Positions 8,122 through 16,155 of a stretch of 55,042 bases of DNA are shown here, piece after piece. The DNA lies in the NCBI GenBank assembly GCA_944388125.1, contig CALXHO010000106.1:1-55042 (forward strand). Reading direction: 5' to 3'. A model generated the notes under the pieces. It ran no database searches. It was not told the DNA's origin and worked only from the letters and a program-made list of their open reading frames with translations. The DNA comes from an uncultured Gemmiger sp. GTDB lineage: Bacteria > Bacillota > Clostridia > Oscillospirales > Ruminococcaceae. The position numbers were made by a program, and so were the translations under genes. Numbering within the stretch: the stretch's first letter is position 1; the number at the start of each line of letters is the position of its first letter.

Positions 8122-8727
8122 ATGGGTGGAGCAAACAATACAAAAACACTACTGGCAGAAAGCCTTCAAGATCTGATGCGGACACATCCGCTGGAAAAGA
8201 TCTCGGTCAACGACATTGTGGAACACGCAGGCGTCGGCCGCAATACATTCTATTACCACTTTGCCGATAAATATGATTTGGTCAACTGGTGCTTCCAAAA
8301 AGGCATCATGCAGTTCCTGACAGAAAATCCCACCCTCGGAAACTGGCAGACCATTGCCTCTCAGCTGGAACAGTATTTCCGGGAAAACCAGGCTTTTTAT
8401 ACCAACGCCCTGAGCTATACCGGGCAAAATAATCTGCGCGACTACATCCAGGAGTTTCTCTGCGGCGTGCTGGTTCAGCGGCTGCGGGAAGCTCAGGCGC
8501 TCCAGGGGCAGCAGGAGGAACTGACGGAAGGGGAATTGCGTTTTGCCGGAAATTTTCTGTCTGGTGCGCTGATGGGAATTCTGCTTCCCTGGGTACAGGG
8601 CGGCATGAAGGGTCATATTGCCAACTGCTATAACTGCCTGCGCTGTCTGTGCAGCGGCAGAATGACGCAGATTTTTTTCTCGATGCCCATAGAGGATGAT
8701 GCCGGTCACAAGAAAGGCAACGGGTAA
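8122..8727 (+). CDS. TetR/AcrR-family regulator
   Basis: A 201-residue regulator. The N-terminal helix-turn-helix covers about residues 8-55: LAESLQDLM, then KISVNDIVEHAGVGRNTFYY and HFADKYDLV, the classic TetR pattern. The C-terminal half is a helical ligand domain with a Cys-containing segment (NCYNCLRCLCSG). GGAGGAG precedes the ATG by nine bases. It is transcribed away from the radical SAM gene and probably controls the shared region; the ligand is unknown. Confidence 0.88.
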   Translation: MGGANNTKTLLAESLQDLMRTHPLEKISVNDIVEHAGVGRNTFYYHFADKYDLVNWCFQKGIMQFLTENPTLGNWQTIASQLEQYFRENQAFYTNALSYTGQNNLRDYIQEFLCGVLVQRLREAQALQGQQEELTEGELRFAGNFLSGALMGILLPWVQGGMKGHIANCYNCLRCLCSGRMTQIFFSMPIEDDAGHKKGNG

Positions 8728-8754
8728 AGTCCTCCCGCCTGGCAAAACAAAAAA

Positions 8755-8805
8755 CATCAGCCCGAGCCTCTCCAGTATGGAGAAAGGCTCGGGCTGATGT
8801 TTTTC
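8755..8805. terminator. Bidirectional terminator
   Basis: A 16-base inverted repeat (8755-8770 with 8785-8800) flanked by T runs on both strands. It ends the TetR gene on plus and the following gene on minus. Confidence 0.85.
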
Positions 8806-8809
8806 CTAT

Positions 8810-9655
8810 TCAAAGGCAAAGCGGCATATCCGCCTGCATGGCGGGACGGACCTCGCAGGAAACCCGGTCCGGCAGACGTTGATTGATGGCGCGAAGATCA
8901 CTTTCCAGATCAATCAAAAACAGCCGTCCGTTCCCATGCAGCCGGTTGGCCCAGATTTGTTTGCGCAGATCCTCTGACTGCTGCAATGTCATTCCCGGTT
9001 TTCTGGAACAGACACAGACCGGGGTAAAGTCGGACAGTTCTTCAAGCCAGCCCGGCTCCGGCGCCTTGCTTGCCTGCACAGAATCCAGCCACAGAAACGC
9101 CGCCGAAAGCATATGATTTTGTGTCAGAAGCGAAAACGCTTTCTTGGCGGCAGGAGTCAGGCAAGGCTCCGTAAGATAGATTGACGGCATTACGTTTGGC
9201 AAGGCGGCCAGCCGGACGGCAATCTCTTCACTGAGAGCCTCCGGATGAAGCGTCAGCTGGAAGGTGCATTGCGGATGGGCCGCAATCAGCTGGAGCAGAT
9301 TCGCTTCCACTGGACCTTTTACATAAATGCTCCACAAAAAGCTTCCCAGATCTTCCCCGGCTTCCACAGAAGCAGCCAGCTCCGGATCCGCATCGGTCGT
9401 AAAGGTGAGCCAGGAGACATGTCTTCCCTGCCCGGCATATTCGGCCAACTTTTTGGAACCGTGCAGCATACTGACAAAACCGAAATTAACACCAACAGTG
9501 CACAGGGTGTTTTCTGAAACCGTATCGATCAGGCGTTTGGTCAGCGTATAATAGGGCGTATCGGGCTCTTCCAGAACCATCTGCGCATAGGAAAAGAAGG
9601 TGCGGGCAAGAGGATGTTTGGCCAGAAAGGCGCACAGATCCACATAATTCCGCAA
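8810..9655 (-). CDS. Unknown protein downstream of mutS2, true start unclear
   Basis: I do not recognise the family. From the TTG at 9655 the protein has 281 residues, is soluble-looking and has no clear catalytic motif. The frame stays open upstream to the end of mutS2 and still reads like protein (GLDYNSSRIFALTL, then RRAIDDVRRDGLRQL), and a GGAGGG site sits at 9753-9758, yet no ATG, GTG or TTG occurs there in frame. The real start may be a CTG at 9739, or the start codon has been lost. The FGFVSMLHG segment faintly recalls TIM-barrel proteins related to radical SAM enzymes, but there is no CxxxCxxC motif. Confidence 0.6.
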   Translation of the reverse strand: MRNYVDLCAFLAKHPLARTFFSYAQMVLEEPDTPYYTLTKRLIDTVSENTLCTVGVNFGFVSMLHGSKKLAEYAGQGRHVSWLTFTTDADPELAASVEAGEDLGSFLWSIYVKGPVEANLLQLIAAHPQCTFQLTLHPEALSEEIAVRLAALPNVMPSIYLTEPCLTPAAKKAFSLLTQNHMLSAAFLWLDSVQASKAPEPGWLEELSDFTPVCVCSRKPGMTLQQSEDLRKQIWANRLHGNGRLFLIDLESDLRAINQRLPDRVSCEVRPAMQADMPLCL

Positions 9656-9767
9656 CTGGCGCAGACCATCTCGGCGGACATCGTCAATAGCACGTCTGCT
9701 CAGAGTCAGGGCAAAGATACGCGAACTGTTATAATCCAGGCCCCAATCGGGACCCTCCTTTTCGGTT

Positions 9768-12140
9768 TTATTTCAGTTCCACCACGGTGACGCCGGTTTC
9801 GCCTTCGCCGTAGCGGCCAAGACGGAAGCTTTTGACATTTTTGTGCGTGCGCAGATGCTTCTGGATGGCAGCACGCAGTGCACCGGTCCCCTTGCCATGG
9901 ATAATGTATACCGTCTGCTGCCCCCGAAGGACGGCACCGTCGATAAATTTATCTGTCTCGGCAAGAGCTTCCTCTACCGTGTAACCCAGGAGGTTGAGCT
10001 CCATGCTGGCCTTTCGGTCATGGTCCAGCTGCAGGCGGGGCTGACCGCGAGGAGGCTGACGCTTGGGGGCTTTCTGCATCTTGTCAGGGGCACGCAGGCC
10101 GCTGAGCGGCACCTTGGTCTTAAGGATACCGGCACGAACCTCCACCAGGCCGTCACGATCCGGGCGGGCTGTCACTGTCGCCAGCTGATTGAGCTCGGCA
10201 ATGACAACCTCCTGCCCTACCGAGACTTCCTTGAGCGGTACATAGGTCTTTACCGCGGGAGCATTCTCGGTTTTGGAAAGAATCCTCTCGGTGTCCTTGC
10301 GGGCAATCTCCCGTGCACGCACAGCACGCTGAGACGCGCTGATCTTTTCTTCTTTCTGCAGTCTGCGCAGCTCGTCGGTCAGGGCATATGCCTCATTCTG
10401 GACGTTCTGAATCAGATCATGCGCCTTCCGGCGGGCCTCGGCAAGTTCCTGCTCGCCCTTCCGGATCAGCTCATCCCGTTCTTTTTCTGCGCTGACCAGG
10501 GCGTTTTCCGCCGCGCTGCGCGCCTGCTCAGCATCATCCTGCGCTGCCTTGAGCTGGAGTTTGAGATCGTCCAGCTGGGCAAGGACACTGTCCAGACGTT
10601 TGTCATCATTGGACATATGCGCCCGCGCTGCATCAATGATCTCCTCCGGAATTCCCAATTTGGCGCTGATGAGAAAAGCGTTGGATTTTCCGGGCACACC
10701 GACACTGAGCTTGTAGGTGGGCATCAGGCTCTCCACGTCGAACTCACAACTTGCATTGACGACACCCGGCGTTTCCAGGGCATAAACCTTGAGCTCAGCG
10801 TAGTGGGTCGTGGCCATGAGCAGTGCTCCCTGCCGCCGCAGTTGCTCCAGTATGCTGACCGCCAAAGCGGCGCCCTCGGCAGGATCGGTACCGGCTCCAA
10901 GCTCGTCCAGGAGTACAAGCGTACCCGGCCCAGCCAGTTGAAGAATGCCGGTAATGCGTTTCATATGTCCGGAGAAAGTGGAAAGGCTCTGCTCAATGCT
11001 CTGCTCGTCGCCGATGTCCACAAGGTATTCCTCAAAACAGCATACCTTGCTGCTCTCGTGGGCAGGAATCAAAAAGCCATGCTGTGCCATGGCGTTGAGC
11101 AGACCGGCTGTTTTCAGCGAGACCGTCTTGCCGCCGGTATTGGGACCGGTGATGACAAGCGTGTCGTAATCATACCCCAGGGAAATGTCGACGGGAACCA
11201 CCTTTTTCTTGTCGATCAGCGGATGACGGGCACGCTTGAGAGAAAAGCAATGGGTGTCGCTGACCTCCGGCATAAAGGCATTTTGCTCCACAGCCAGACG
11301 GGATTTTGCCAGCAGCAGGTCGATCTGAAGCATGGCTTCGTAGCTGTGAGAAAACTGAGGCTCCATCTGCGCCACCTGAGAGGAAAACGCCGACAGAATG
11401 CGGGTGATCTCCTCCTGCTCCTGTGCGCGCAGCTGCATGATTTTGGCATTGGCTTCCACCACAGCGGTAGGTTCCACAAAAATGGTGGCTCCCGTGGAGG
11501 AGACGTCATGGATGACCCCGCCGATTTCTCCGCGGTACTCGGCCCGGACAGGAACGACATAACGACCGTTTCTCAGCGAGACAACGGCATCCTGCAGGAA
11601 CTTGTTGGTCGTGGAATTTTTGATGATATTGTCCAGTTTGGTCCGGATGGAGTCCTCCGTCGCCCGAATTTTGCGGCGAAGATCCCGCAGCGTGGCGCTG
11701 GCAGTGTCCGCCATCTCTTCCGGTGAAAGGATGGACTCGCTGATCTGACGCTCCAGAACCGGCTCCGGACTCAGCGCATAAAAGAGGTCATCCACCGGTA
11801 GCATGTCGTGGTCGGACATGCCATACCACTGGGTCAGACCCGAGAAGTTACGCAGAGCCGCCGCCACCTCCAGCAGCTCTCCCATAGACAGGATACCGCC
11901 TTTGACTGCATGAGCGGCAATGCGGCGGACGTCTGAGACAGCGCCGAAGCGAGGGCTGCCGTTTTTGATCAAAAGAGAGTTGATCGCATTGGTCTGGGAA
12001 AGCGCCCAGCGCTCCTCTTCCGGAGAGGTGTACGGTTCGAGGGCCTCCATCATTTCCTTGGTTTCCCGGCATGCGCAGAGCTGTACAGCACGGGCGATGA
12101 CTTTATCCAGTTCCAGTGTGACACGGTAAGCTGTTTCCAT
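9768..12140 (-). CDS. mutS2: Endonuclease MutS2
   Basis: A 790-residue MutS2. It lacks the mismatch-recognition domain of MutS. It has the clamp/lever region, then an ABC-type ATPase with Walker A GPNTGGKTVS (about residues 332-341) and the Walker B-like LVLLDELGAGTDP, a long coiled coil (about 510-640), and a C-terminal Smr nuclease domain with the HGKGTGALR motif. Family roles are ribosome-collision rescue and suppression of homologous recombination. CGGAG precedes the ATG. It follows recO by five bases. Confidence 0.97.
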   Translation of the reverse strand: METAYRVTLELDKVIARAVQLCACRETKEMMEALEPYTSPEEERWALSQTNAINSLLIKNGSPRFGAVSDVRRIAAHAVKGGILSMGELLEVAAALRNFSGLTQWYGMSDHDMLPVDDLFYALSPEPVLERQISESILSPEEMADTASATLRDLRRKIRATEDSIRTKLDNIIKNSTTNKFLQDAVVSLRNGRYVVPVRAEYRGEIGGVIHDVSSTGATIFVEPTAVVEANAKIMQLRAQEQEEITRILSAFSSQVAQMEPQFSHSYEAMLQIDLLLAKSRLAVEQNAFMPEVSDTHCFSLKRARHPLIDKKKVVPVDISLGYDYDTLVITGPNTGGKTVSLKTAGLLNAMAQHGFLIPAHESSKVCCFEEYLVDIGDEQSIEQSLSTFSGHMKRITGILQLAGPGTLVLLDELGAGTDPAEGAALAVSILEQLRRQGALLMATTHYAELKVYALETPGVVNASCEFDVESLMPTYKLSVGVPGKSNAFLISAKLGIPEEIIDAARAHMSNDDKRLDSVLAQLDDLKLQLKAAQDDAEQARSAAENALVSAEKERDELIRKGEQELAEARRKAHDLIQNVQNEAYALTDELRRLQKEEKISASQRAVRAREIARKDTERILSKTENAPAVKTYVPLKEVSVGQEVVIAELNQLATVTARPDRDGLVEVRAGILKTKVPLSGLRAPDKMQKAPKRQPPRGQPRLQLDHDRKASMELNLLGYTVEEALAETDKFIDGAVLRGQQTVYIIHGKGTGALRAAIQKHLRTHKNVKSFRLGRYGEGETGVTVVELK

Positions 12141-12145
12141 GTAGT

Positions 12146-12895
12146 TTACTCCGATATGACTGATTTTAGAAAGTCCAGGCTTTTGAGTCCCTGTTCCAGA
12201 TGCGCAAGAAGATAGCGCTCCACCGCCGCACCAAGCAGACGCTGGCTGTGGGGAGAAAGGGTAAAGCCAAACAGTTTTTTATCCTCGGCAAGACAAATAT
12301 GCCGCAGGGCATACAGTGCTCCGGTATCCAGGTTTGGTGTGCAGCGCACTTTTGCCGCGCAGTCGCTGCACAAAAGGGTTCCCTCTTCGGGGTCAAGATA
12401 AAAGCCGCCCCCTTCGTACTTTCCGCAGGAGGCACAAGCCAGAATCTGCGGCATGTACCCCGAAAGGGTGAGTGCACGCATCTCATAAATAGCCTTGATC
12501 TGGCGAAGCGGATGTTTGCATTCGCTGATCATATACAGGCAATTGAGCAGCAGACGCAGATGCTCCTGGGATTCCGGCGGTGCCGGTGAGAGTGCTACTG
12601 CAATCTCTGCAAGATACATGGCAAGCGCCATGCCCTCCACGCTCTGTGCAAGGCCGTGGAATACCCGCTTGACCTGAGCACTGTCGACAAAATAGCTGGA
12701 GCGCCCATGGGTGAGAACAAACTCCGAATAGCAGAACAGACCACACGCACTGAACAGTTTGTTTTTCAGCCGCAGACTTCCTCGTGCGGAAGCCGATACC
12801 ACGCCAAGATCAGGGGTCAGAAGGGTCAGAATCTGGTCCGCCTCCCCCACTTTGACTTGCCGTAGCACAAGCCCCGTCGTTGCTGTCTGTTGCAT
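12146..12895 (-). CDS. recO: DNA repair protein RecO
   Basis: RecO works with RecF and RecR to load RecA on SSB-coated single-stranded DNA. The 249-residue protein starts with an OB fold (LVLRQVKVGEADQILTLLT) and has a zinc site of four Cys in CASC and CSDC (about residues 154-175). I moved the start to the ATG at 12895 because GGAAGGA precedes it and the length fits; a longer open frame exists. Its first 86 bases overlap the yqzL-like gene in another frame. Confidence 0.94.
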   Translation of the reverse strand: MQQTATTGLVLRQVKVGEADQILTLLTPDLGVVSASARGSLRLKNKLFSACGLFCYSEFVLTHGRSSYFVDSAQVKRVFHGLAQSVEGMALAMYLAEIAVALSPAPPESQEHLRLLLNCLYMISECKHPLRQIKAIYEMRALTLSGYMPQILACASCGKYEGGGFYLDPEEGTLLCSDCAAKVRCTPNLDTGALYALRHICLAEDKKLFGFTLSPHSQRLLGAAVERYLLAHLEQGLKSLDFLKSVISE

Positions 12896-13019
12896 AGGTG
12901 TCCTTCCCGGGCGACGCATCCGTGGCATGCTGATGCGTCTTGTAATCCAAATAATAATAGATGTTGCCTGTTTCGGCAAACAATTTCCAGGGATCGTCCG
13001 CTCCGCCCATGAAATGCAT
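12810..13019 (-). CDS. yqzL: YqzL-like small protein
   Basis: A 69-residue protein whose first 30 residues match the YqzL pattern: WKLFAETGNIYYYLDYK (W, F, TGN, YL and K conserved in Bacillus YqzL). It lies between era and recO, the position of yqzL in Bacillus. GAGGGG precedes the ATG at 13019. The C-terminal 40 residues are low complexity, unlike the 47-residue Bacillus protein, and most of the tail overlaps recO in another frame. Function of the family is unknown. Confidence 0.72.
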   Translation of the reverse strand: MHFMGGADDPWKLFAETGNIYYYLDYKTHQHATDASPGKDTYATDSNDGACATASQSGGGGPDSDPSDP

Positions 13020-13132
13020 ATCCGGCCCCTCTTTCCATAGTGATTGTACCGTTCATTGTACGGCGTCTGCTATGGAAATGTTGTCCAACCGGGTCGCAGG
13101 TTTATATTTCTAATTTTGGAATATTTTGTAAA

Positions 13133-14050
13133 TTACGGCTTGGCGAATCCCAGGTTATCAAGCTGGCGCTCATTGTCACGCCAGTCTTCCCGGATTTTAA
13201 CCCAGCACTGTAAATTCACTTTGGTACCGAGCAGTTCTTCACAGTCGGTACGCGCAGCAGAGGCAATCTTTTTGAGCATCTGGCCGCCCTTGCCGATGAT
13301 CATACCCTTGTGGCTTTTGCGTTCACAATAGATTTCTACCGAAATATCAACCAGATCTTTGTCCGGCCGCTCTTTGAAAGACTCCACCGTCACAGCAATG
13401 CCATGGGGAATCTCATCGCGGAGGAAGAGCAGCGCCTTCTCCCGGACAAGTTCCGCGACCAGCTCTTTCTCGGGCAAATCGGTATACGCGTCATCGTCAA
13501 AATAGTGAGGCCCCGGACTGCCATATGGTTTGAGAATGGAGAAAATCTCGTCACAGCCCGTGCCGTCTCTTGCAGAGAGAGCAAGCACGCGGTCAAAAAC
13601 ACCGAATTCTTCGATTTTTTTCTTCCGGGCTTCCAGCGCGGCAAAATCAGAGAGCAAGTCCACCTTGTTGACAACGGCAATCGCAGGCCCCGCCTTGCGG
13701 AGCGCCTCCACCATGGTGAGCTCCGACTCAGTGAAATCTCCCGCCGGCTCAAACAGCATCAGTGTAACGTCCACATCCGCTAGGCTGGCAGATGCGGTCT
13801 GGGTCATGCGGGCATCCAGCTTGTTGCGGGGTTTATGGATACCGGGGGTATCCATAAGGACATACTGCACAGGTCCTTTTGTCACGATTCCCATAATGCG
13901 GTTACGGGTAGTCTGGGGCTTTTGTGTAACAATTGCGACCTTCTCCCCTACCAGCCGGTTGGTCAGGCTGGATTTGCCCACATTGGGACGGCCGACCAAA
14001 GCAACAAACACGCTGCTGGTCATTTCAGGTTCATTCTTTTTTGTCGGCAT
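13133..14050 (-). CDS. era: GTPase Era
   Basis: Era binds the 3' end of 16S rRNA and helps 30S ribosome assembly. The 305-residue protein has G1 GRPNVGKSSL, G3 DTPG, G4 NKVD, and a C-terminal KH domain with IGKGGQMLKKI. The start at 14050 (ATG after AAAGGG) gives the family length; the longest frame would add 21 residues. It overlaps the end of dgkA by 20 bases. Confidence 0.96.
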   Translation of the reverse strand: MPTKKNEPEMTSSVFVALVGRPNVGKSSLTNRLVGEKVAIVTQKPQTTRNRIMGIVTKGPVQYVLMDTPGIHKPRNKLDARMTQTASASLADVDVTLMLFEPAGDFTESELTMVEALRKAGPAIAVVNKVDLLSDFAALEARKKKIEEFGVFDRVLALSARDGTGCDEIFSILKPYGSPGPHYFDDDAYTDLPEKELVAELVREKALLFLRDEIPHGIAVTVESFKERPDKDLVDISVEIYCERKSHKGMIIGKGGQMLKKIASAARTDCEELLGTKVNLQCWVKIREDWRDNERQLDNLGFAKP

Positions 14051-14534
14051 CAGACAACCCTTTCTTTTGAGAAGATCCGCCGAAGCGGAAAATAAACAAA
14101 TAGGCGATGACAAAGGAAATCAAAACGGCCGCCGTGGCCCAAGGGCTGACGGTAACCGCTGCCCAGAGTTTTTGCAGCCGTTCCGGCTGTAAAAACAGGA
14201 AGCCTCCCACACACAGCGCTCCTACTGCTGTCATCAGTACGCCGCCGGCCGCCATGTCCTTGGCTGCTCCGGCGCTCCACCAATGGGAAGTGTCAGGCTT
14301 GTCCACCGCACGCTCCACTGCAGAATTCATCAGTTCTGCCTGAATAACAGAAAAAATGCATAATGAAACCAGCGCAAGTTCAACAGCATCCAAACTGGCA
14401 ATGGCCGCTGCCGCAAAGGCGTACACAGCCGTGCACAGGTGGAACCGGAAATTGCGCTCTTCCCGTATGGCCGCCCAGATACCGTTCCAGGCATAGATAA
14501 AGCCGCGTCCGAAACGCTTGAGATCAGACCTCAT
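14031..14534 (-). CDS. dgkA: Diacylglycerol/undecaprenol kinase
   Basis: A small integral membrane kinase; in Gram-positives the usual substrate is undecaprenol, recycled for cell-wall synthesis. The 167-residue protein has three core membrane segments and the signature AELMNSAVERAVD followed by AKDMAAGGVL (catalytic Glu and Mg-binding residues). It has an extra C-terminal membrane helix and a Lys-rich end. I started it at the ATG at 14534, which overlaps ybeY by 11 bases; it overlaps era at the other end, so the three genes are tightly packed. Confidence 0.92.
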   Translation of the reverse strand: MRSDLKRFGRGFIYAWNGIWAAIREERNFRFHLCTAVYAFAAAAIASLDAVELALVSLCIFSVIQAELMNSAVERAVDKPDTSHWWSAGAAKDMAAGGVLMTAVGALCVGGFLFLQPERLQKLWAAVTVSPWATAAVLISFVIAYLFIFRFGGSSQKKGLSDADKKE

Positions 14535-15024
14535 CGCTAGTATAGGATACGGTGCGCGGCAGACCCAGCTGCACCAGAACAGCCTCCTCTTTTTCGCGCA
14601 TACGTACAGCTTCCAGACCGCTGGCCTCATGATCGTACCCCAGCAGATGAAGCATCGAGTGTACGGTCAGGTAGGCAACTTCCCGCTGCAGAGAATGTCC
14701 ATAAAGTTCCGCCTGCTCCATGGCACGTTCCATGGAAATGACAATATCGCCCAGAATCTTGCAGCCGTTGTCCTCGTCGATGTCATAAACACCGTTTTCC
14801 CCCATCGGGAAGCTGAGTACATCGGTGGGCATATTTTTGTTGCGATATTGGGCGTTGAGCTCGGCAATGCGGGCGTTATCCACAAAGGTCACGCTGATCT
14901 CGGCAGAACCTTCAAATTTTTCAAATTCCAAAACTGCGTTGCAGCTGCGGCGGATCAAAATTCGCAGACCGGACGGGATCTTGACCGCATTCTGAGAATT
15001 GGTGATGAGCACTTTATTGGACAT
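14524..15024 (-). CDS. ybeY: Endoribonuclease YbeY
   Basis: YbeY is a zinc metallohydrolase needed for 16S rRNA 3' processing and ribosome quality control. The 166-residue protein carries the metal motif HSMLHLLGYDH (HxxxHxxxxxH, about residues 121-131) and the conserved NAQYRNKNMPTDVLSFP. AGGAGG is seen upstream. In Bacillus the gene pgpH lies between phoH and ybeY; it is absent here. Confidence 0.96.
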   Translation of the reverse strand: MSNKVLITNSQNAVKIPSGLRILIRRSCNAVLEFEKFEGSAEISVTFVDNARIAELNAQYRNKNMPTDVLSFPMGENGVYDIDEDNGCKILGDIVISMERAMEQAELYGHSLQREVAYLTVHSMLHLLGYDHEASGLEAVRMREKEEAVLVQLGLPRTVSYTSDEV

Positions 15025-15063
15025 AGGGCTAAGTTCCTCCTTCGGTTCAAATTCACCTGATAT

Positions 15064-16035
15064 TTACTTATTCTCTTTTTGGGGCTGTTTTTGTGCAGCC
15101 CTTTCATACGCTTTTACAATTTGCTGAACCAGACGGTGACGGACAACGTCCTTGTCCGTCAGATGCACCTGTGCAATACCGTCTACGTCGCGCAGCACCT
15201 GCAGCGCGTCCACAAGTCCGCTGCGGGCCTTGTCCGGCAGATCAATCTGTGTTACGTCACCAGTCACAACAACTTTGCTTCCCACACCCATACGGGTCAG
15301 GAACATCTTCATCTGTTCCGGGCTTGTATTCTGCGCCTCATCCAGAATGATAAAGGCATCATCCAAGGTGCGTCCGCGCATGTAGGCAAGCGGCGCGACC
15401 TCAATCATCTGCTTTTCTACCAGTTTCTGGAACGTCTCCGCTCCCAGAAGATCGAACAGACCGTCATACAGCGGCCGCAGATACGGATCCACCTTGGTTT
15501 GCAGATCACCGGGCAAAAATCCCAGCTTTTCACCGGCTTCCACCGCGGGACGCGTCAGGATAATGCGGCTGACATCCTTGCTTTTGAATGCCTTGACCGC
15601 CATGGCAACGGCCAGATACGTTTTGCCGGTACCAGCCGGACCTACACCAAAGGTAATGGCATGGGTGCGGATGGCTGCCAGATATTCTTTCTGGCCCAGG
15701 GTTTTGGGATGAATCGGCCGTCCTTTGGCGGTGACGGCAACAAAATCGTCGTTCAGCTCGCGCAGGCGCTTCTCTTCTCCCCCGCGTGCCAGACTGATGC
15801 AGTAGCGGACCGTCTGCTCTTCCAGCGGTGTATGATTTTGCAGTAAGGTTGCCATTCCGTCCACTGCATGGATCGCGGCCGCGACATCTTCGGGTTCGCC
15901 ACTGAATTTCAGCGTCGATCCGCGGCATACCGCGGTGACGTGAAATGCATTTTCCAGCATGCGGATGTTCTCATCGCAGCTGCCAAAAATTGCAGCGGCC
16001 AGCTCAATGCTGTCCAAATCGACCCCTTTTTCCAA
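15064..16035 (-). CDS. phoH: PhoH-like ATPase
   Basis: A 323-residue PhoH-family ATPase, thought to act in RNA metabolism with YbeY. Walker A is GPAGTGKTYL (about 133), Walker B is FIILDEAQN, and the 'ILTRPAVEAGE' and MFLTRMG signatures are present. The N-terminus (about 110 residues) is the KH-like part. The start is a TTG at 16035; an ATG seven bases upstream, better placed for the AGGAG, is in another frame, so the start should be checked. It belongs to the yqfC-to-mutS2 run. Confidence 0.94.
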   Translation of the reverse strand: MEKGVDLDSIELAAAIFGSCDENIRMLENAFHVTAVCRGSTLKFSGEPEDVAAAIHAVDGMATLLQNHTPLEEQTVRYCISLARGGEEKRLRELNDDFVAVTAKGRPIHPKTLGQKEYLAAIRTHAITFGVGPAGTGKTYLAVAMAVKAFKSKDVSRIILTRPAVEAGEKLGFLPGDLQTKVDPYLRPLYDGLFDLLGAETFQKLVEKQMIEVAPLAYMRGRTLDDAFIILDEAQNTSPEQMKMFLTRMGVGSKVVVTGDVTQIDLPDKARSGLVDALQVLRDVDGIAQVHLTDKDVVRHRLVQQIVKAYERAAQKQPQKENK

Positions 16036-16155
16036 CCGTCATATCACTCCTAGCATACTACTCTTAATCAGAATTATAGCACAACTTTTGGCAAAAGAAA
16101 CTGTGAATAATGCACAAAATTTTTGCTTGTCATGTGTTCAATATCCAATAGAGGC

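Noticed and set aside
9843-11726. A 627-residue open frame on plus across mutS2
   Set aside because: It is antisense to a clear mutS2; low-complexity, no family motif. Long shadow frames are common here because of codon bias.
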